DNA of 64,000 nucleotides from Larus michahellis (GCF_964199755.1 NC_133911.1:4367001-4431000); one strand, 5' to 3'; shown: positions 1-13,300, numbered from the stretch's first letter. The notes: generated by a model from the letters alone, not told the origin. Made by a program: numbers and translations.

Positions 1-179
1 ATGACTTTTAACAAGAAGCCAGCGAGCTGGCCCGAACAGCAGGAGAGGCTCTGCGGCCATGCCTCTTCGCCCATCCTTCGAAGAGCCCTTGAAAAGTTAA
101 ACCCAAAGCGTACGGAGTCAGTCTTGGCAAGCAGAGCTCTTGATGCTGTCCCATGGGAAAAGGGAAGCTTGGGGTTTTG

Positions 180-193
180 TTTTTTTTTTTTTT
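180..193. repeat. poly(T) tract, 14 bp
   Basis: Uninterrupted T run within a T-rich stretch at 175-230. Confidence 0.9.
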
Positions 194-740
194 GTATTTT
201 TCTATCCCTTATTTTATTTTCTGAAGTGAAGCCCTTGGAGTGAATGCATCAGCCAGTATCCCAAAAACCTGATTCATTTCCCAACGACGTGAGTTTGCTT
301 TTTAAATACAGATAAAAGACGGATTTTTATTTCTTTTTTCCCCCAAGGACAAGCGAAACGTACCTCCCTTCACTTGCATCTGTTACTGTTGAATGTCAAG
401 TGTCTCCAGTGGATTTCCCATTCCTCTTAACCACGGGCAAGCGGTGCCTGGCTCCGGTGGCCACGCCAGGCTCGCTCCCGAAGCGTGCAATGCACAGAGC
501 GCACTGATGGGGAGAGGAAGAGGCAGCCACCGCGCGTTTAAGATTTTATTGTTGCAAGCTGCTCCTGTCCCAGCCACATCCGCGCGTGAATGCCAAATTT
601 GTCATTCCTGATATAAACTTAGGTGCTAAAAATAAGCAAGAAAAGCTTGGAGGACTGAACTCGCACCGTGCCTGCTGTGGAAACCAAAATACTCTCTTCG
701 GATGGCACCATCCCTCCGCCTCGCTGGTAAAATAAACTGC

Positions 741-900
741 CAGGACTCAGGACTCTTAGGTTTATTTCCCACTCTGTCCCTAACTTGCCATGTGAGCCCG
801 GCATAAATCACTTCTACGCGCTCTGTACAGCCACCTTGTAAGTGCGTACAATAACCTCTGCTTCCCTGGGGTGTTGTGAGGTTTAATTGCTTGCAGGCTG
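741..900 (+). mobile_element. MIR-like SINE relic
   Basis: The order CTCTGTCCCTAACTTGCCATGTGA, ATAAATCACTT, then AATAACCTCTGC and GTGTTGTGAGGTTTAATTGC follows the MIR consensus (lariat of 'small-scale' motifs: tRNA-related part, core, then TTGTTGTGAGGATTAAATG). Recognised from memory; diverged. Confidence 0.6.
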
Positions 901-2244
901 CTCGGAGGTCCTCAAAGATTTGCAGAAGTGCAAAGTAATATTAATGCACAAACGCCGAGCACGCATCTCACACGGTTCTCTACCCCGCCCGGCTGGGCTG
1001 CTTCCCAGCATTTTGCTCAGATGATTTGGCTTTATTTAATCCATTTTAATTACCTTCTGCTGATTGCTTTTGCCCTTTGTTTCAAACATTTCAAATGCCT
1101 AATTGCATCTCCGCGTTCTCCCATCGGTTGTTGTCGTGGCTGGTTCTTATCAGCAAGGCAGGGTTTTCTTAGTTTGTTTTCAGATGCTCTCCCGTACTGG
1201 TGAGCGGCTGAAACCCAACGCCGGGTCATGTTTGTTTGTTTGCTTTACTGGTGCAGGAACTAAGCAGGTTTTCACAGTTTCTCCAGGAAAGGGGCCACCC
1301 ATTTTGTGGTCTGGGCTTTGCTAACAGACAATTTAAGGCTTGAAAGTAAACAGACGATTTTTGTCTGCCTCCTGTTGTAAATTAGTGGTTCCTGTGCTTT
1401 TTTGGGGGCAGCTGCACCAGTTAACCAGACTGAGACCTTGTCTGAACCTTGGGAGTTTCAGCCCGAGGTGGTTTCTGGGATGCTCCAAACCCCAGGCTCA
1501 GAAGGAAGGAGCCCAACCTCCACTCAGCATCATGGCTCAAAAGCAACTTTAAAACTACGTGTGCCGGTCCCTCCACATGCCGGCAGAGGAAGAATTAACC
1601 CCCTCATCACCCGTAAGACACGTGCCTTGTCCTCTACAGAGGCTTAAAAGGTGAAAGCGAACCTCTGGCAGACCAGTGTGCACTGGACTTGATATGGAAA
1701 GGAGGAGGAGAGGGTAGCCTGTTCCCTGCTCTGCAAAAACCAGCCTGGGAATCGGAGCAGCGTGCAAGGTTTAAAACAGAGCAAAGCAGAGCGCAGCCAG
1801 GTCCCGTGGCTCGGCAAGCGAGGGGCAAGAGAGAAGGTCAAGACCTCTGGAAGCCCTGCAGCCAGCCCCTGCCTGGCAGCACGTCGCTCCCAGTCCTTGT
1901 CTAGGGAGCTCCTGCAGTGACGACACTTTTGGCCCAGCCTGGGCATCGCTGGTGGCACAACCCTCCCCAGTGGGGGGGTTCCTCCGGGGCCCAGCTCTTG
2001 GCATCAGTTTTCTTTAGACAAATCTCTTATAAGTCAGCATGGAGAAGAGCCTGCAGCCCTCAGGCTCTGGCCACGCAGCCAGCCTGCCTCCACACGCGCT
2101 CTGTAGCTCACAGGACACACAACCCGGGGCTTTCTCGTGCCTCCTGTTTTACCCAGGGTCCCTCCAGCATGGGGCAGGGGACAAGGATGCCATTTCTTGG
2201 AGGTGCGGTGCCGGGGGCTGTGAGCACAGCCCCTGCGTGACGCA

Positions 2245-2292
2245 CACGTGGCAGCACCCACACGTGGGTGGCTGCGGTGATGCGCACACGTG
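2245..2292. promoter_or_regulatory. Cluster of three CACGTG E-boxes
   Basis: CACGTG at 2245-2250, 2261-2266 and 2287-2292, each preceded by CA. They are possible bHLH sites (HES, MYC, USF class), but may only be part of a local repeat. Confidence 0.4.
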
Positions 2293-2360
2293 AGGCAGCG
2301 TGGAGCGGTGCAAAGGGACGCACGGCTCCGGCGTGCTGCGGGGAAGAGGCACACAGAGCA

Positions 2361-2456
2361 GGTAGCCCACACCGGGCACAGGCAGCCCATGCTGGGGCAC
2401 ACGTAGCCCATGCCAGGGCATAGGCAGCCCGGGACGGGGCACAGGCAGCCTGGAGC
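2361..2456. repeat. 21-bp tandem repeat (minisatellite), about 4.5 copies
   Basis: Units such as GGCAGCCCATGCTGGGGCAC plus A repeat with a 21-bp period. It gives the Cys/Pro/Gly-rich chance ORFs on the - strand here, which are not genes. Confidence 0.85.
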
Positions 2457-4627
2457 ACGGTGCGCGGTGAGCGGCACAACCGTCAGCCCCGTGCCAGGCG
2501 TGTGCCTGCGTGCCGCCGGTGGGGTGGGGCAGCCCGAGCACCGAGCAAATTCACCACGTAGCAAGGCAGGGCGGATTGATACCATCCGCCATGGCAGGAC
2601 CTGACCGGGTTGTGACAGCTTCCTGAAGTGGATGGGCCATAAAGGCCACCACAGGGCAAACCGGGGACATTTCAGTGGAACCTAAATCAATTTCACAGAT
2701 TTTCTGAGCTTCCTTATCCGCGGTTTACGAGCGTGGTGGCAATGAACTTTGTACTGAGCTCTGCGTTGTGCCGTGCCGATGTACCTCAACCTTCGTTCTC
2801 GCCTGACAGTGCCCTGGCTCTAACAGCTCCCGGCCAGCCCTCTGCTCCCTGCACCTCTCCGGAGCAGATATCCTGCTCCGCGCCTCCCGCATGACCCTTT
2901 CCTCATCTGCTTTTGCCCCTGCCGTCTAGCCCTGCCTCTTTCCATGCATCAGCTAACGCACTTCTGCACTTCAGGGTTGGTTTATCCTCTTCCCTTTTCA
3001 CCAGCATGTCCAAGGTGGGGTTGTCAACTGGCACGTGCACCAGCTTGCTTTTTGCCACTGTGACTTGCAGCAACCGCCCCTGTGTGGATGAGTTCCCTGC
3101 CTTTATTTCCCCAAAGACAGCTCAACATTTATCTTTCCAGCTCCTTCTGCCCTCTGCTCGCGCTGTTCCCTTCAAAGCCGGCGTAACCTCGGTGCCTCAC
3201 TACCCAGTGTGTGCAATGACTTGGTGAAGTTGGACGACATAACCTAAGGAGTGTGGAACCATCAAACTAATTGTCACTTGCTTCCTAAAGCAGGATTTTC
3301 ACTTAGCTCTTTGGTGATGAGCGTATGGTGAATACAACATTTCTGCTTCTTATTTAATGATCCGTTGACAGGAAAGATCGAGTAGGCAGAAATCTAAATT
3401 CTGGATTCTCTCCAATTTTTTATCCACAGGAGCCCAAGCCTTTCAGCATTGGGAAAGCAGCAACAGGAAACGAGTCAGGGGGAATTTTAGGAGCTGTTGA
3501 GATGGCTGCAGTGTTTTACATTCCCAGAACTCAGCAGGCAGGCAGCTGTCTGCTCTATTAATCCTTTCCAAGTTTCTCTTTTGCCCCACGAACGCATTTC
3601 TATTATGCCCGTAGAACGTGTGAGGCACGGTCCCATCCTGGCCTTCTCCCCTTGCACACCGCAATGGGGAAGCACCAGCAGCTGGGTTCCATCTCACTGA
3701 AAGGGAAAACGAGACCTGTGCGCCTGTTGTGCTTTGCCTACCACAGACTGGGATTAAGCCTGAGCGCTTTCAGGGTTCCCTGCTCCCAGCTGGGTTTCCC
3801 GTGGCAGGAGGCTGTGCGGAGCTGCAGGGAAAAGCTCAGCAAGAGATGCTGTTTTTCCTCAGGAAAGCCTCCCCGCCTGAGTCGGAGCGAGCTGCGCTGC
3901 ACTTTTCTCAGCTGGATGTTGCTGTTACATCCGTGTTTTTCTTCCTCCTCCTTGGCCCAGCTGCTGAAGCTGCTTTCCAGACCCCCCGAGCAAACTTGGA
4001 TAACTTCACAGGACTGTCTTCTCGCTCCATGCGAAAGCAAGCTGCCTGCATCCCGGGGGCTGCTGTCTCCAAGAAAGCTTTGGAGCACAGCACCCTTCCA
4101 GAGGCCATTTGGACAGCCCCAGCGTTGCCGCGTCGCGGAGGAACTGCCTCCACCTCCACCCGCCGACCCTCCTGCCCTGGGGAAGTTCCTTTCGGGTCAG
4201 GGTCAAGACACATCAAGCAGGGCTGTGTGAAGGAAGCCACTGCATTAATGAGAGGAGTTCTGCGGGTAAGCGGAGCGTGCCAGGCCCAGCAGACTGTCAC
4301 TGGAACCCTACACCAGCGTGGAAGGCAGCCGGGCCTCGGTGGAAAAATCTCGGCATCCAGAGGTTACCACTGCAGGCTGGCACGCCGTCAGCAGAAAATC
4401 CCCCGCTGGCTGGTTTCTACCTGCTGAAGGAAATCTGGGCAGGAGAAAAGCCAAACCTCCTCCCTTTTCCACGCTCTGTCCCATCCCGGCCCCCGCCTCC
4501 CCCACCGCCCGCAGTCAGCACTCGCAAGCGCCCCGGCCGAGGCCAGAATTCCTCCCAGAAAACAGGGCTGGAGCGCAGCCACGAACTGCTCAACCTAAAC
4601 ACAAAGGGGAAGACAAGCCTAAAATAA

Positions 4628-4685
4628 ACACGCACGCACACAGGCGCACACCCGCATGCACACACACACATACACACACACACAG
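4628..4685. repeat. (CA)n microsatellite, interrupted
   Basis: Alternating CA with CGCA, GGCG and TACA interruptions, ending in CACACACACACAG. Confidence 0.9.
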
Positions 4686-4739
4686 AGCGCTGCGATGGCC
4701 GGGGGGGAGGCGGAGGGGGAAGCGGCGGTGGGAGGGTGG

Positions 4740-4960
4740 CTGGGTGGTGAGGAAAAATTTCATGCTGGCCTCTTTAAAGGTGTGTTATTTGTTCAAGGCT
4801 GTCCAAACATTTGCGGAGCGCTGGCAGGCCCGGAATGTGTGCAAGAGCTCCGGCAGCGTGTCTTAGGCGTGGGAAAGCTCTGCTCTCCTCAACCTTTACA
4901 GGCTTGTTCCCCCTCAGGCAGTGATTCAATAAAACCCGCGCCAGAGATTTATTGAGCTGA
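4740..4960. promoter_or_regulatory. Candidate enhancer with RBPJ and TEAD motifs
   Basis: CGTGGGAAA at 4868-4876 matches the RBPJ/CSL consensus. GGAATGTG near 4832 matches TEAD. The stretch is non-repetitive, AT/GC mixed and lacks coding. Function is inferred from motifs only. Confidence 0.3.
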
Positions 4961-5951
4961 TAATGACAGCTTCAGTCAGCAGGCAGACACCAGCAAAGCC
5001 TAGGGAGAGGGGGAGAGAGACTCCCAAGTCGCAGAGGAGGGAAGAGAGATCCCAGCGCCTGGCTCGGATGGGGCTCAGATGGGGCTTGGATGGGGCAGGG
5101 GCTCTGCGTTTCCCGGGCGGAGGCTGGGGTCTGCGCCTCGGTTAACAGCAAGGGCGAGAGCCAGGATTTCGATGCCGGAGCATGCAGCCCTGCCCGGCGG
5201 AGCGGAGGGTGTGCCATGCAGGTGTGCACGATTCCCTGGTGTGGGAATGGCCGTGGTGCCAAGCCGGCGTGCTTCCTCGCCCAGCCCCAGCGAGGTCAGG
5301 GATGTGGCTGTGGGATGGGTGCCCGTCCCCAGGGAGACGGGGTGAAGAGCCAGGGCTGAGCTGGCCACCTCAGGGAGGGGCTGTGCCGCACTCAGCCCCT
5401 GGCCCTCTGGACGAGTTGCTTCACCTCCTTCTCCACCACCGCCCTTTGAGTGTTCAGCTCTGGTTAATGCCCCTGCCCAGCCACGGCTAAGCTGAGGAGG
5501 GCAGCAGGAGGCTCACTGCTTGAGCTGCTCCGGCATGTTCCTAGCCGGCTGCGCTGGATGCACTGGGATAAGTTTTGTTCTTCATGGAAAGGCAGGAGGA
5601 AGATGATGGCCATGAGGGCTTGCCTAAAGGCATTGCTGCTGGTCTAGGTCGTGCAGCCCAGCTTGTGGTGCCCAGGGGTAAAGAAAATGCCCCCTGAGAG
5701 AGCTCTGTGCCACTAGCAGTACCATTTCGCTGGCCACTGAGCCACTGGCCTGCTCAGGCCAAGTGTTGGTTTCCTTTGCCGCTTTCTTTAACAAAGCCCT
5801 AGCAGATAAAAGCAAGGGAGAGCCCAGGGCTAAGCGCCCGCGAGAAAGGCCAGCAGTTCCAGTGAGGCACTTGGCACTTCCCTACTGTCCCACGGTACCT
5901 GGTGGTCACTCTGGAGTTAAACCCCGTAAACACACCTGTGGTTATCAAGTC

Positions 5952-6050
5952 CGTTTTACCAGTGGGAAATGCAGGAGATAGATAGAAGGAAGTGACTCAC
6001 GCGGCGAGGCAGCAGCACGGCCAGGAACCAACCTTTCTGACTCTCTGCCC
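5952..6050 (-). mobile_element. MIR-like SINE relic
   Basis: GTTTTACCAGTGGGAAATGC followed by GAAGTGACTCACGCGGCGAG resembles the MIR block 'attttacagatgaggaaact...aagtgacttgcccaaggtca' read on the complementary strand. Confidence 0.55.
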
Positions 6051-7704
6051 ATGATAACCGGTGGGTTTGGTGTGCCCGCACAGACCTTCAGCCCAGCAAG
6101 CAGCGACATGATGTGCGTGTGAGCAACACGGCACCAGGACTCCCCTCCCGCGAGCCCTGGGAGGCTCCGCTCCGGTTTTGCCGGGGTGCAAAGCCATTTA
6201 ATGGCAGAGCCCAGAGCCCTTCGTGCAGCGCAGCGCTTACCTCGGGAGGGCCGTTGTTGCTGTTTTAACAAAAAATGCTTCAAGGAAAATCCTTCCCAAG
6301 ATAACCTTCAGTCCTGCGCTCAGCAGCCAGGGAGACACGTATCTCTTAGCCTTGGCAGTCAGGTAGCTGAAGGCAATAGAGGCATAGAAAAATGTGGCTG
6401 GCTAGCATTGCTGGGATAAAAGGGAACTCGCATCGCCTCTCTTATTTAATTATTACCGTCTGTGTTCTTTCTGGCATTGCGAACATTTGGGAACTTGGCG
6501 GCTTACTGCCCATATTAACACGAAGTGTTTTCTCTACAGTGAGAGTATTCTGCGGTGCTGGAGGGGCTGGTTTTAGCCTCACGCCCGAAACAGCTCAACT
6601 TTCTCAAGCGTTAGGTTCAAATCCCAGCAGGACCTAATGAGAGCTTTGTGTCGCTAGCTGCAGAGAGGGAGTTTCGCGGGTGTTTCGGCTGAGGCCGTGG
6701 CTCTGCACGGACCTTACAGTTCCAACAGGCCTTTGCAATTTGGCTGTCAACAAAGAGGGCAACTGGTTTCTATAATAAACACTCGGGGATAGATTTTCAA
6801 AGAGCAGAGGCCCTGCCTCCTTTGGGTGTGTGTAATTTGTAACAGAGAGCAAATTCAAGTGTCTGGATTGCTGCCTCTTTCTGCCTTGCGCTTGGCTCTG
6901 ACATTTGGGCTCGGGTTTGGTGGATACGAAGGAAGCCATTCCTCTAAAAATACGAGCCCTGGTATAATAGAGCTTCCCTGGTCTCACTGTTTGGTGGCTT
7001 CAGGATTGCAATTCCGGGTGATGTGCTGGCTGGGAAAGGAAAGCTGGCTCCTTGCTTTTAGGCAGGAACAGTCTTAGCTCTTAGCCTTAACCTGCCTTCT
7101 CTGACCCTTGATATTGATCCTTTGCAGCTCTGCGGTTTCACCTGCAATTAAAGAAGCACATTTTGTCCTGACTTGATCCTGCTTGGCCTGTAAGGGCCCT
7201 CCATTACCGGTTTGCTCAGGGGGAGCAGCCTCTCCGTAATCGCAGAGGGTTGGCACCGGCTCGTCCTCTCTCCCTGTCTCTGATGGAGGGTCCCATGTCA
7301 GCCTCAGCTCTTTGGTGTGAGTTCAGTAAGGTGCCTCTGGACTGGGTGGCACCCAAAGAAAAGGCCATGGAGCCAGGATTGCCGGGCAATCCTATAGGAA
7401 CCTGTGCCATATTGCAATGATGTATCGTATTTCTGCAGGGGAACAGGGAGCCAGGGATGCCAACTGATGCGAAAGCCCTCCAGGCACCAGACTAAAGGCC
7501 CTGGGAAGATGCAGAATTGCTCACTAACGTTTCGCTGGATGCCTTCTAAACCCACACATAAGTTTGAGGGGAGGGATAAAGGTCACACAGAGGAGGGAAA
7601 CGTTTTGGTTAGAATGAGAAAGGCAGCCTTAGGTCTGCAGAATCACTACAGCTAAAACAGTGACTAGCACAGACCGGGCGCCAGGAGCTGTGAAAGGGGC
7701 AGAG

Positions 7705-7756
7705 TAATAGGGGCACTGAACCTGCACGTGTAATAGGGGCACCGAACCTGCACGTG
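7705..7756. repeat. 26-bp tandem duplication, two copies
   Basis: Two adjacent copies differing at one base (ACTGAACC versus ACCGAACC). Each ends in the E-box CACGTG. Confidence 0.95.
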
Positions 7757-10290
7757 GGATCTACAAACAAAGTGTATGTTCCCCCTCTGTAAGCATCCTG
7801 CTCCCGGCAGGAGGTGCAGAGTCCTCTCCTTTGTCCTCATCTCTTCCCTCTCGGAACCCAAGCCAGACTTCACCACGTTTTGCAACCCTGTCTGGAGCCC
7901 TGCAAACAAACCAGCTGGCTGCTCCGGAACATTGCAGCTCCCCTTGCTGACGCCAGTCCTGTCGAGTCACAGATCAGATGACTGCTGCCCAGAAGCAGGG
8001 CACTCTGTCCAGCTGCTCTGCGTGTCCTCAGATGGAGCTAACCGCAGCCAGGATGGAGCTAATCTCTGTTAGCCACCGTAGTTTGCCTGAGGAGAGCACC
8101 CAGCTGTCTTCCCGGAGCTTTCCAGGGGCTGGCTGAGCCCGGCACGTGCAGCATCTGCTCACCCACAAAGCCATCTTTCTTTTCCAGCAGTGGCATGAGT
8201 TGCTGAGAGAAACGTGCGATTTTTGGCAAAACAGCCCCTGCTCCTGAATCCCTGCCTGGCACGGCTGCCTGCAGGAGGGCAGCTTCCTCTTGGGTGGCAG
8301 GTATCAACCAAATCTGGTTCTCTCAGCGCTGCCCTGGGAGAAGCCACAAAACTATTGCAGACATGTGCGTGCAGGCACGCACCCCTCGCCTGGCCCTTCC
8401 AAAGGCTCTGCTGGATCCCCAGCCTTTGCAGCATCTGTTCCACATCATCTTCCTCCTTTTCCAGGCTCCGTGGACTCACTCCGTCCTCTCCCAGATGTTT
8501 CCATCCTCTACATCCCCTCATGGCATGAATACTCCTAATAGCGCTGAGGAGCGAGCGCAGATGTTTAGGTTCTGGAGTAAGCTCTGGCAGGGGATGTGCG
8601 CCGCCGAAAGCACAGACTGCCCGCAGGGAATGATCCTGGGAGCTGTGGAAAAAGGCAGCAGCTCCTGAAGGGAGCACCCCCTCTGCACTCTAAGCCCTGT
8701 TCCCCACCCTGGAAACGAGCTACCAAGGGCAGTGGTGGGTGAGCACCGTGATGCTGGCTAGATTTTGGGTTAGGGTTAGGAGAGTGACAAAGCATTGAGC
8801 TTTCATTGGAGTGTGACTGAAAAGAGAACAGTGAGGGCTGGATTAGGCTGCTAACTATTTCTCTCTTGACAACATTTTCATCTGGGCCATGGCTGGTATT
8901 TTGGGTTAAGCTCTGGAGTGGGCACAGTGGGTGCTAGCCCAGGTCACCTCACTCCCCATAGCCAATTTAGCTGAGTGGCAGAGCCTCGCCGTAATTCAGA
9001 GGACAAAGCCGGCCCCATGTCACGCACCGCTGACCACAACCTCCATCTTTTCCTCAGAGGCACCCACCAGCACCTCTCTCCTTCCCCGACCAGCTCCTCT
9101 CCTCTGCTGGGTGGGAACCTGCAGGGGCCCAGCTGCTGAGAGGGCACGGGGCATCTCCGCCATGGGTCGGACCCACACGGCAGCACTGGCACCCGGCTGA
9201 CAGCCAGGGAGGGGCACCGGGAGCACTGAGCTCAGGGATAAGGTTCGTGCTGTTGAGAGACTTCATCTTTACGGGTACATTATCAGGCCTGTTGGCTTCT
9301 AACACACTCCCGGGATGAAAGCACAAGGGGAGTGATTGTCCGAGTATTTACCAAAGTTTAGGTCCGATAAGCCCTGTTGATTTTACAAGTGCTCCTCGCG
9401 GCCCCGGGAATGACTTTATGGCTGGAGCTAGCAGGTGGAATACTTGCGGTGGAGAGGAAGGAGGGGAGACACACCAACCAAACCCACCATTATCCACTTG
9501 TTTGCTGATTATTTCTGTGCAATTTAACTCCTTGCTAAGCACCCCGGGCTCCCCCAGTGTGCCGTGCGCTTTCCATCACCTCGCTGGGGGCTGCTCACTT
9601 GAGGTTAGGAAAGTCCTCCTCAAATTCCTCATGCTTACAATTTTCTTGAGAGTTTCAAATTAAGAATGGAAACATCTCTAGCGAAAGGCAGAAGAACCTC
9701 TTGTCACTGAGATCTCCTTGTCTACGAGCGACTTTCTTTTGAGGAAATGCCAGAACATCTCTTGCTAAGATTTTTTAGAAGTAGACCAAAAAGCAGTCAG
9801 CATCAGGGTCTCGTATGGTGTAAATGGGCATTGATGCCGCCTAAGGATCTGAAATTAGAAAGGCAGAACAGCCCTCTGCATTGGCTGACAGGGCACTTTC
9901 TGAGCTCTCATCCCCTTAACTAGTTGCCTCCACATGCAGCTCCGGGCAGCATTTCCATCGGTGTGATACCAGAGTACTTCTAAGGGCTAAACGTCATTGC
10001 TGGTAGGAAGCGATGCCGCTGCATTTGAGTTTGTACCCCTTGAAGAGCTGCCCATTGTGTTTTAAACCTCTCTCCCTGCAAAACACTCCTCGCCACAGAG
10101 GAAGACTACTGTGCTGCTTCGGATTTTCAAGTAATCGGGGTTATATATGCTCTCACTTTTGCATGACCTGTCTGACAATCTTAGTAATTGCCTTCAGTCT
10201 TTCTCTATCCCTTCTCCCCGTAGCTTTTTGTACATTAGCTTTATTTTACAGGTGGAAAATAATGAGCATTAGTTTGTTGAGGGCTAGACA

Positions 10291-10317
10291 AGCCAAACCA
10301 AACCAAACCAAACCAAC
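10291..10317. repeat. (CAAAC)n short tandem repeat
   Basis: Four to five CAAAC units. Confidence 0.9.
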
Positions 10318-13300
10318 ATGTCACAACAGGCGACGATATAAACCAGGGCAGCAAAACCACTGGGCAAACCTTTGTAGCACCTGGGAAACAACCAGCTGTG
10401 CAAGAACCTTCCTTCCTGGAGCTCACAGAGAGCTCTGCAATGAACAGAAACTGCTGAAGGCTTCATTTCCCCCTATTACTCAGATTCGGCACCAAAACAA
10501 TGAATCCTTCTCTAAATGCTATTTTTGGTGAGAGGCACCCTCACTGGGGCGAGGATGGGAGCTTAGATTTTTCCAATAGAAATAGTACAGGGCTTGGCAT
10601 CCTCAGGAAGCCAGAGTATCTTTGCTCTCAGTACCTCAGATGGTAGAAGAGAGGAAAGCATTTGAAGTCAGACAAAATAAATAATTCAGTTTCTACATTA
10701 ACACAACAGTTTCCTCTCTGCTAGCTCTGCCGCCATTTGTCGGCAGTTCTGGAAAGCAGCCTTCTTTAAGATTTAAGTATTTTCTTAAGGGCTTTTAGAT
10801 TCAACAAAGCACTTAAGACCAGGTTTTAAGTGTAAGTGCCTGTTTAAGCGCTGTCTTGAACTGGGGCCTTCTTACATTCCTGCCTCTCCGATAAGAATTC
10901 GCATAGCATACGAGGTGTCTGCATGTGTGAACATCAATAGCGTGTCTCACTAAGGCAGAATATGAAATCTGTGTATATTGTGCGTATATACCTGCCCGCG
11001 TGTTTGCATGCATTCATATGGAGATGTTTATCTGGCTATTACAACAAAATAAAAGGCATCGCGGTGTAAGTGCCCTCTTTCCGAATAAAGCTGATAATTA
11101 CTGTAAACATCCCAGGTGCTGGAAGGCCCTTCTCGTTTGATGTTAGGTGACAGGGCCTGGTTGCCCATGTGCTGCTATCTCCTCAAAGGCTACCCGGCTG
11201 CCAAAACCGCAAAGGCTGTTGATAGTCCAGGTATCGGCAGTCTGTAGCAGCCTACAGCGCTCGGGAGCGGGTCACTGAGTAATTAGCGATATTACTAATG
11301 GGTAGGAAACCTGAAGCAGCCGGTGACGTCCAGTCCTGGTGGAAGCGTGGCCCTAGGCTAGGACCTGCTGCCGTCCCCGGTGTGTGACCGGATCTGCGGC
11401 TCCCCCAGCAGCCGGGTTATGATCCAAGAGCCAGGCTCGCTCTCCCAGCCCTGCCAGCCAGGCTGCTGCGGCAGGTACAGCTACGCCGAGCGGCCACACC
11501 AAGAAGGAGAAGCATCCTACATGCTACGCTGCATCGGCGGAGAGCTGAGACCGCTGCCGTGGCAAAACCTTCCCTCTGCAGCCCAGCTGCCGGGCAGGGG
11601 TCTGGCACCATGGCTAATCTGCTTTAACCAGCTCACGGAGCACCCTGGTCGTGCCGCTTCAGAGAGGAAACGCCGTGCTGGGCTTTCTCTTTTTTCTCTT
11701 TTTTTTTTTTGCAAGTATCTGTTGAACAAAGCGCCATTCTTCCCGGCAGACTGGCTGACCTAACACAAGGGGAATTGTCCTCCCCGGCACAAAGGATGGG
11801 GGCGGGCGCCGCTGCCGCCGAGGGCGGAAATGGCCGGGTTCCTCGCTGGGCTGCACCTGTGTCCGTGGCCTCCGGCCCCGCCACGCCGGCAGGGCCGCCC
11901 GCGCCACCAGCCATGCCGGGCCTCACCTGCCGGGAGCCGTGGGAACTCTCCACCCCTCGCCATCCATCCGACCTGGGGCTGGGCACGGACGCCCAGGTTA
12001 ATGAATTGCACCCGGCAGCGAGGGCGGGGGGAAGGAGAACGGGACTGCTGCGGGGAGTCGAGTATGCCAAGCCCTTAAAGATGTTTCATGACCTTATCGG
12101 CAGGCCAGAAGTTGCCTAACCCTGGCAAGAGGGAGAGAAATCCTCCTGCTGCAGGGTGGTTTCGCCCCCCGCGGGTCCGGAGGGAGGCAGGGGCAGGATG
12201 GGAGAATGGGCAGCAGGAGCCATGCACAGGAGAGGAAAACTGTCCCAGCTGAGGAGAGGGGGGCGGCTGGCAGTGTATTTTTCTCATGACAAAGCTGCCC
12301 TTGTGCTGCCCGGGCCAGAGCAGAAGATGCTAATGGGAACTGTCTGTCCCAGGCTGAGAGCTCTGCAATCTCAAAGAGCAACAGAGAAGTTGCAACCAGA
12401 GCTGTGAGTACCAACAGGAGCGGTTTGGTTGCGATCATAGCGTTTTAACACCCTCTGATCACTGTATAAATTCACTTGAAACAAACTCAGCTGAAACCTC
12501 TGATTTCTCCAAGGTTCAGCTTTCAAAGTGCTGCAGAACACACACAGTTCTACCTGAAGCCATAAATGGTCCCCAGAGAGCCGAGAGCCAGGAGCATCCT
12601 GCAGCCACACTTCTCCCCTCGCCTCCCTTTTCCCCTCCCGTTCCTCCTTGGATGTCCTTGCAAACCAAACTGAGGAGTGTCGAGCTGCAGAGGCATGCAC
12701 CCTGTGCAACGAGGATCTCTGAATTTTCTTTGCACCTGGAGTTGTCCAGGTGCAGCTTTTCCATCCAGCCTCATTTATGGCCCCAGTCCGAAGTGAGCCA
12801 TAAAAGCCCACTATTGCCCTGCCTGCAGACCCACACCCTCTTCCATGGTGCGAGCCAACAGCGACCTGGTAGACAGCCTGAGATCTCTGCCTTGTGCCCC
12901 ATCAAGGGCTGCTGGTACCAGTGGTGAGACCCCAGCGGACTCTGGGTGAAGTTCAGGCCCTGGCCATCTCCAGCTGATGGAGGAGACTGCTTGAAAATGC
13001 GTGTGGCTCATCAGGGCCTGCCCCTGAGTCCCGAGGCGAAAATAGGAGGATGGAGTAATAGAGGTGAGCTTGTCACTAAGACATCCACCCAAGGGCTGGG
13101 TGCTCCACCCTAAGCACAGGACTGGGCGTTGCTAATTTATTGTAATCGGCGTGTCACGGGACAGGTCCTCAAAGGGTTGGATGGGGAAGGCAAGCAGAGG
13201 CGGCTGCGGTGTGGGGTCCAGAGCCGTGTCTGAGCCGCAGCTCCCCGGGCTGCCTTATGCTCCCCGTGGCCCCCAGGTGGCCCAGCCGACCTCTACGCAG

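Larger units (their letters stand above)
1..4627. other. Intergenic, no gene supported
   Basis: No open frame here resembles a known protein or shows linked splice signals. Contents are a poly(T), one MIR relic, an AT-rich homeodomain-motif patch (about 1018-1110), the E-box cluster and the 21-bp minisatellite. A HES4 exon would be expected on the + strand upstream of PERM1, but its bHLH basic region is not present. Confidence 0.7.

Noticed and set aside
2034-2585. 183-codon Cys-rich - strand frame
   Set aside because: Created by the 21-bp minisatellite; repeat translation, not a cysteine-rich secreted protein.
8765-8782. TTAGGG repeats suggesting interstitial telomere
   Set aside because: Only about two units; too short to mean anything.
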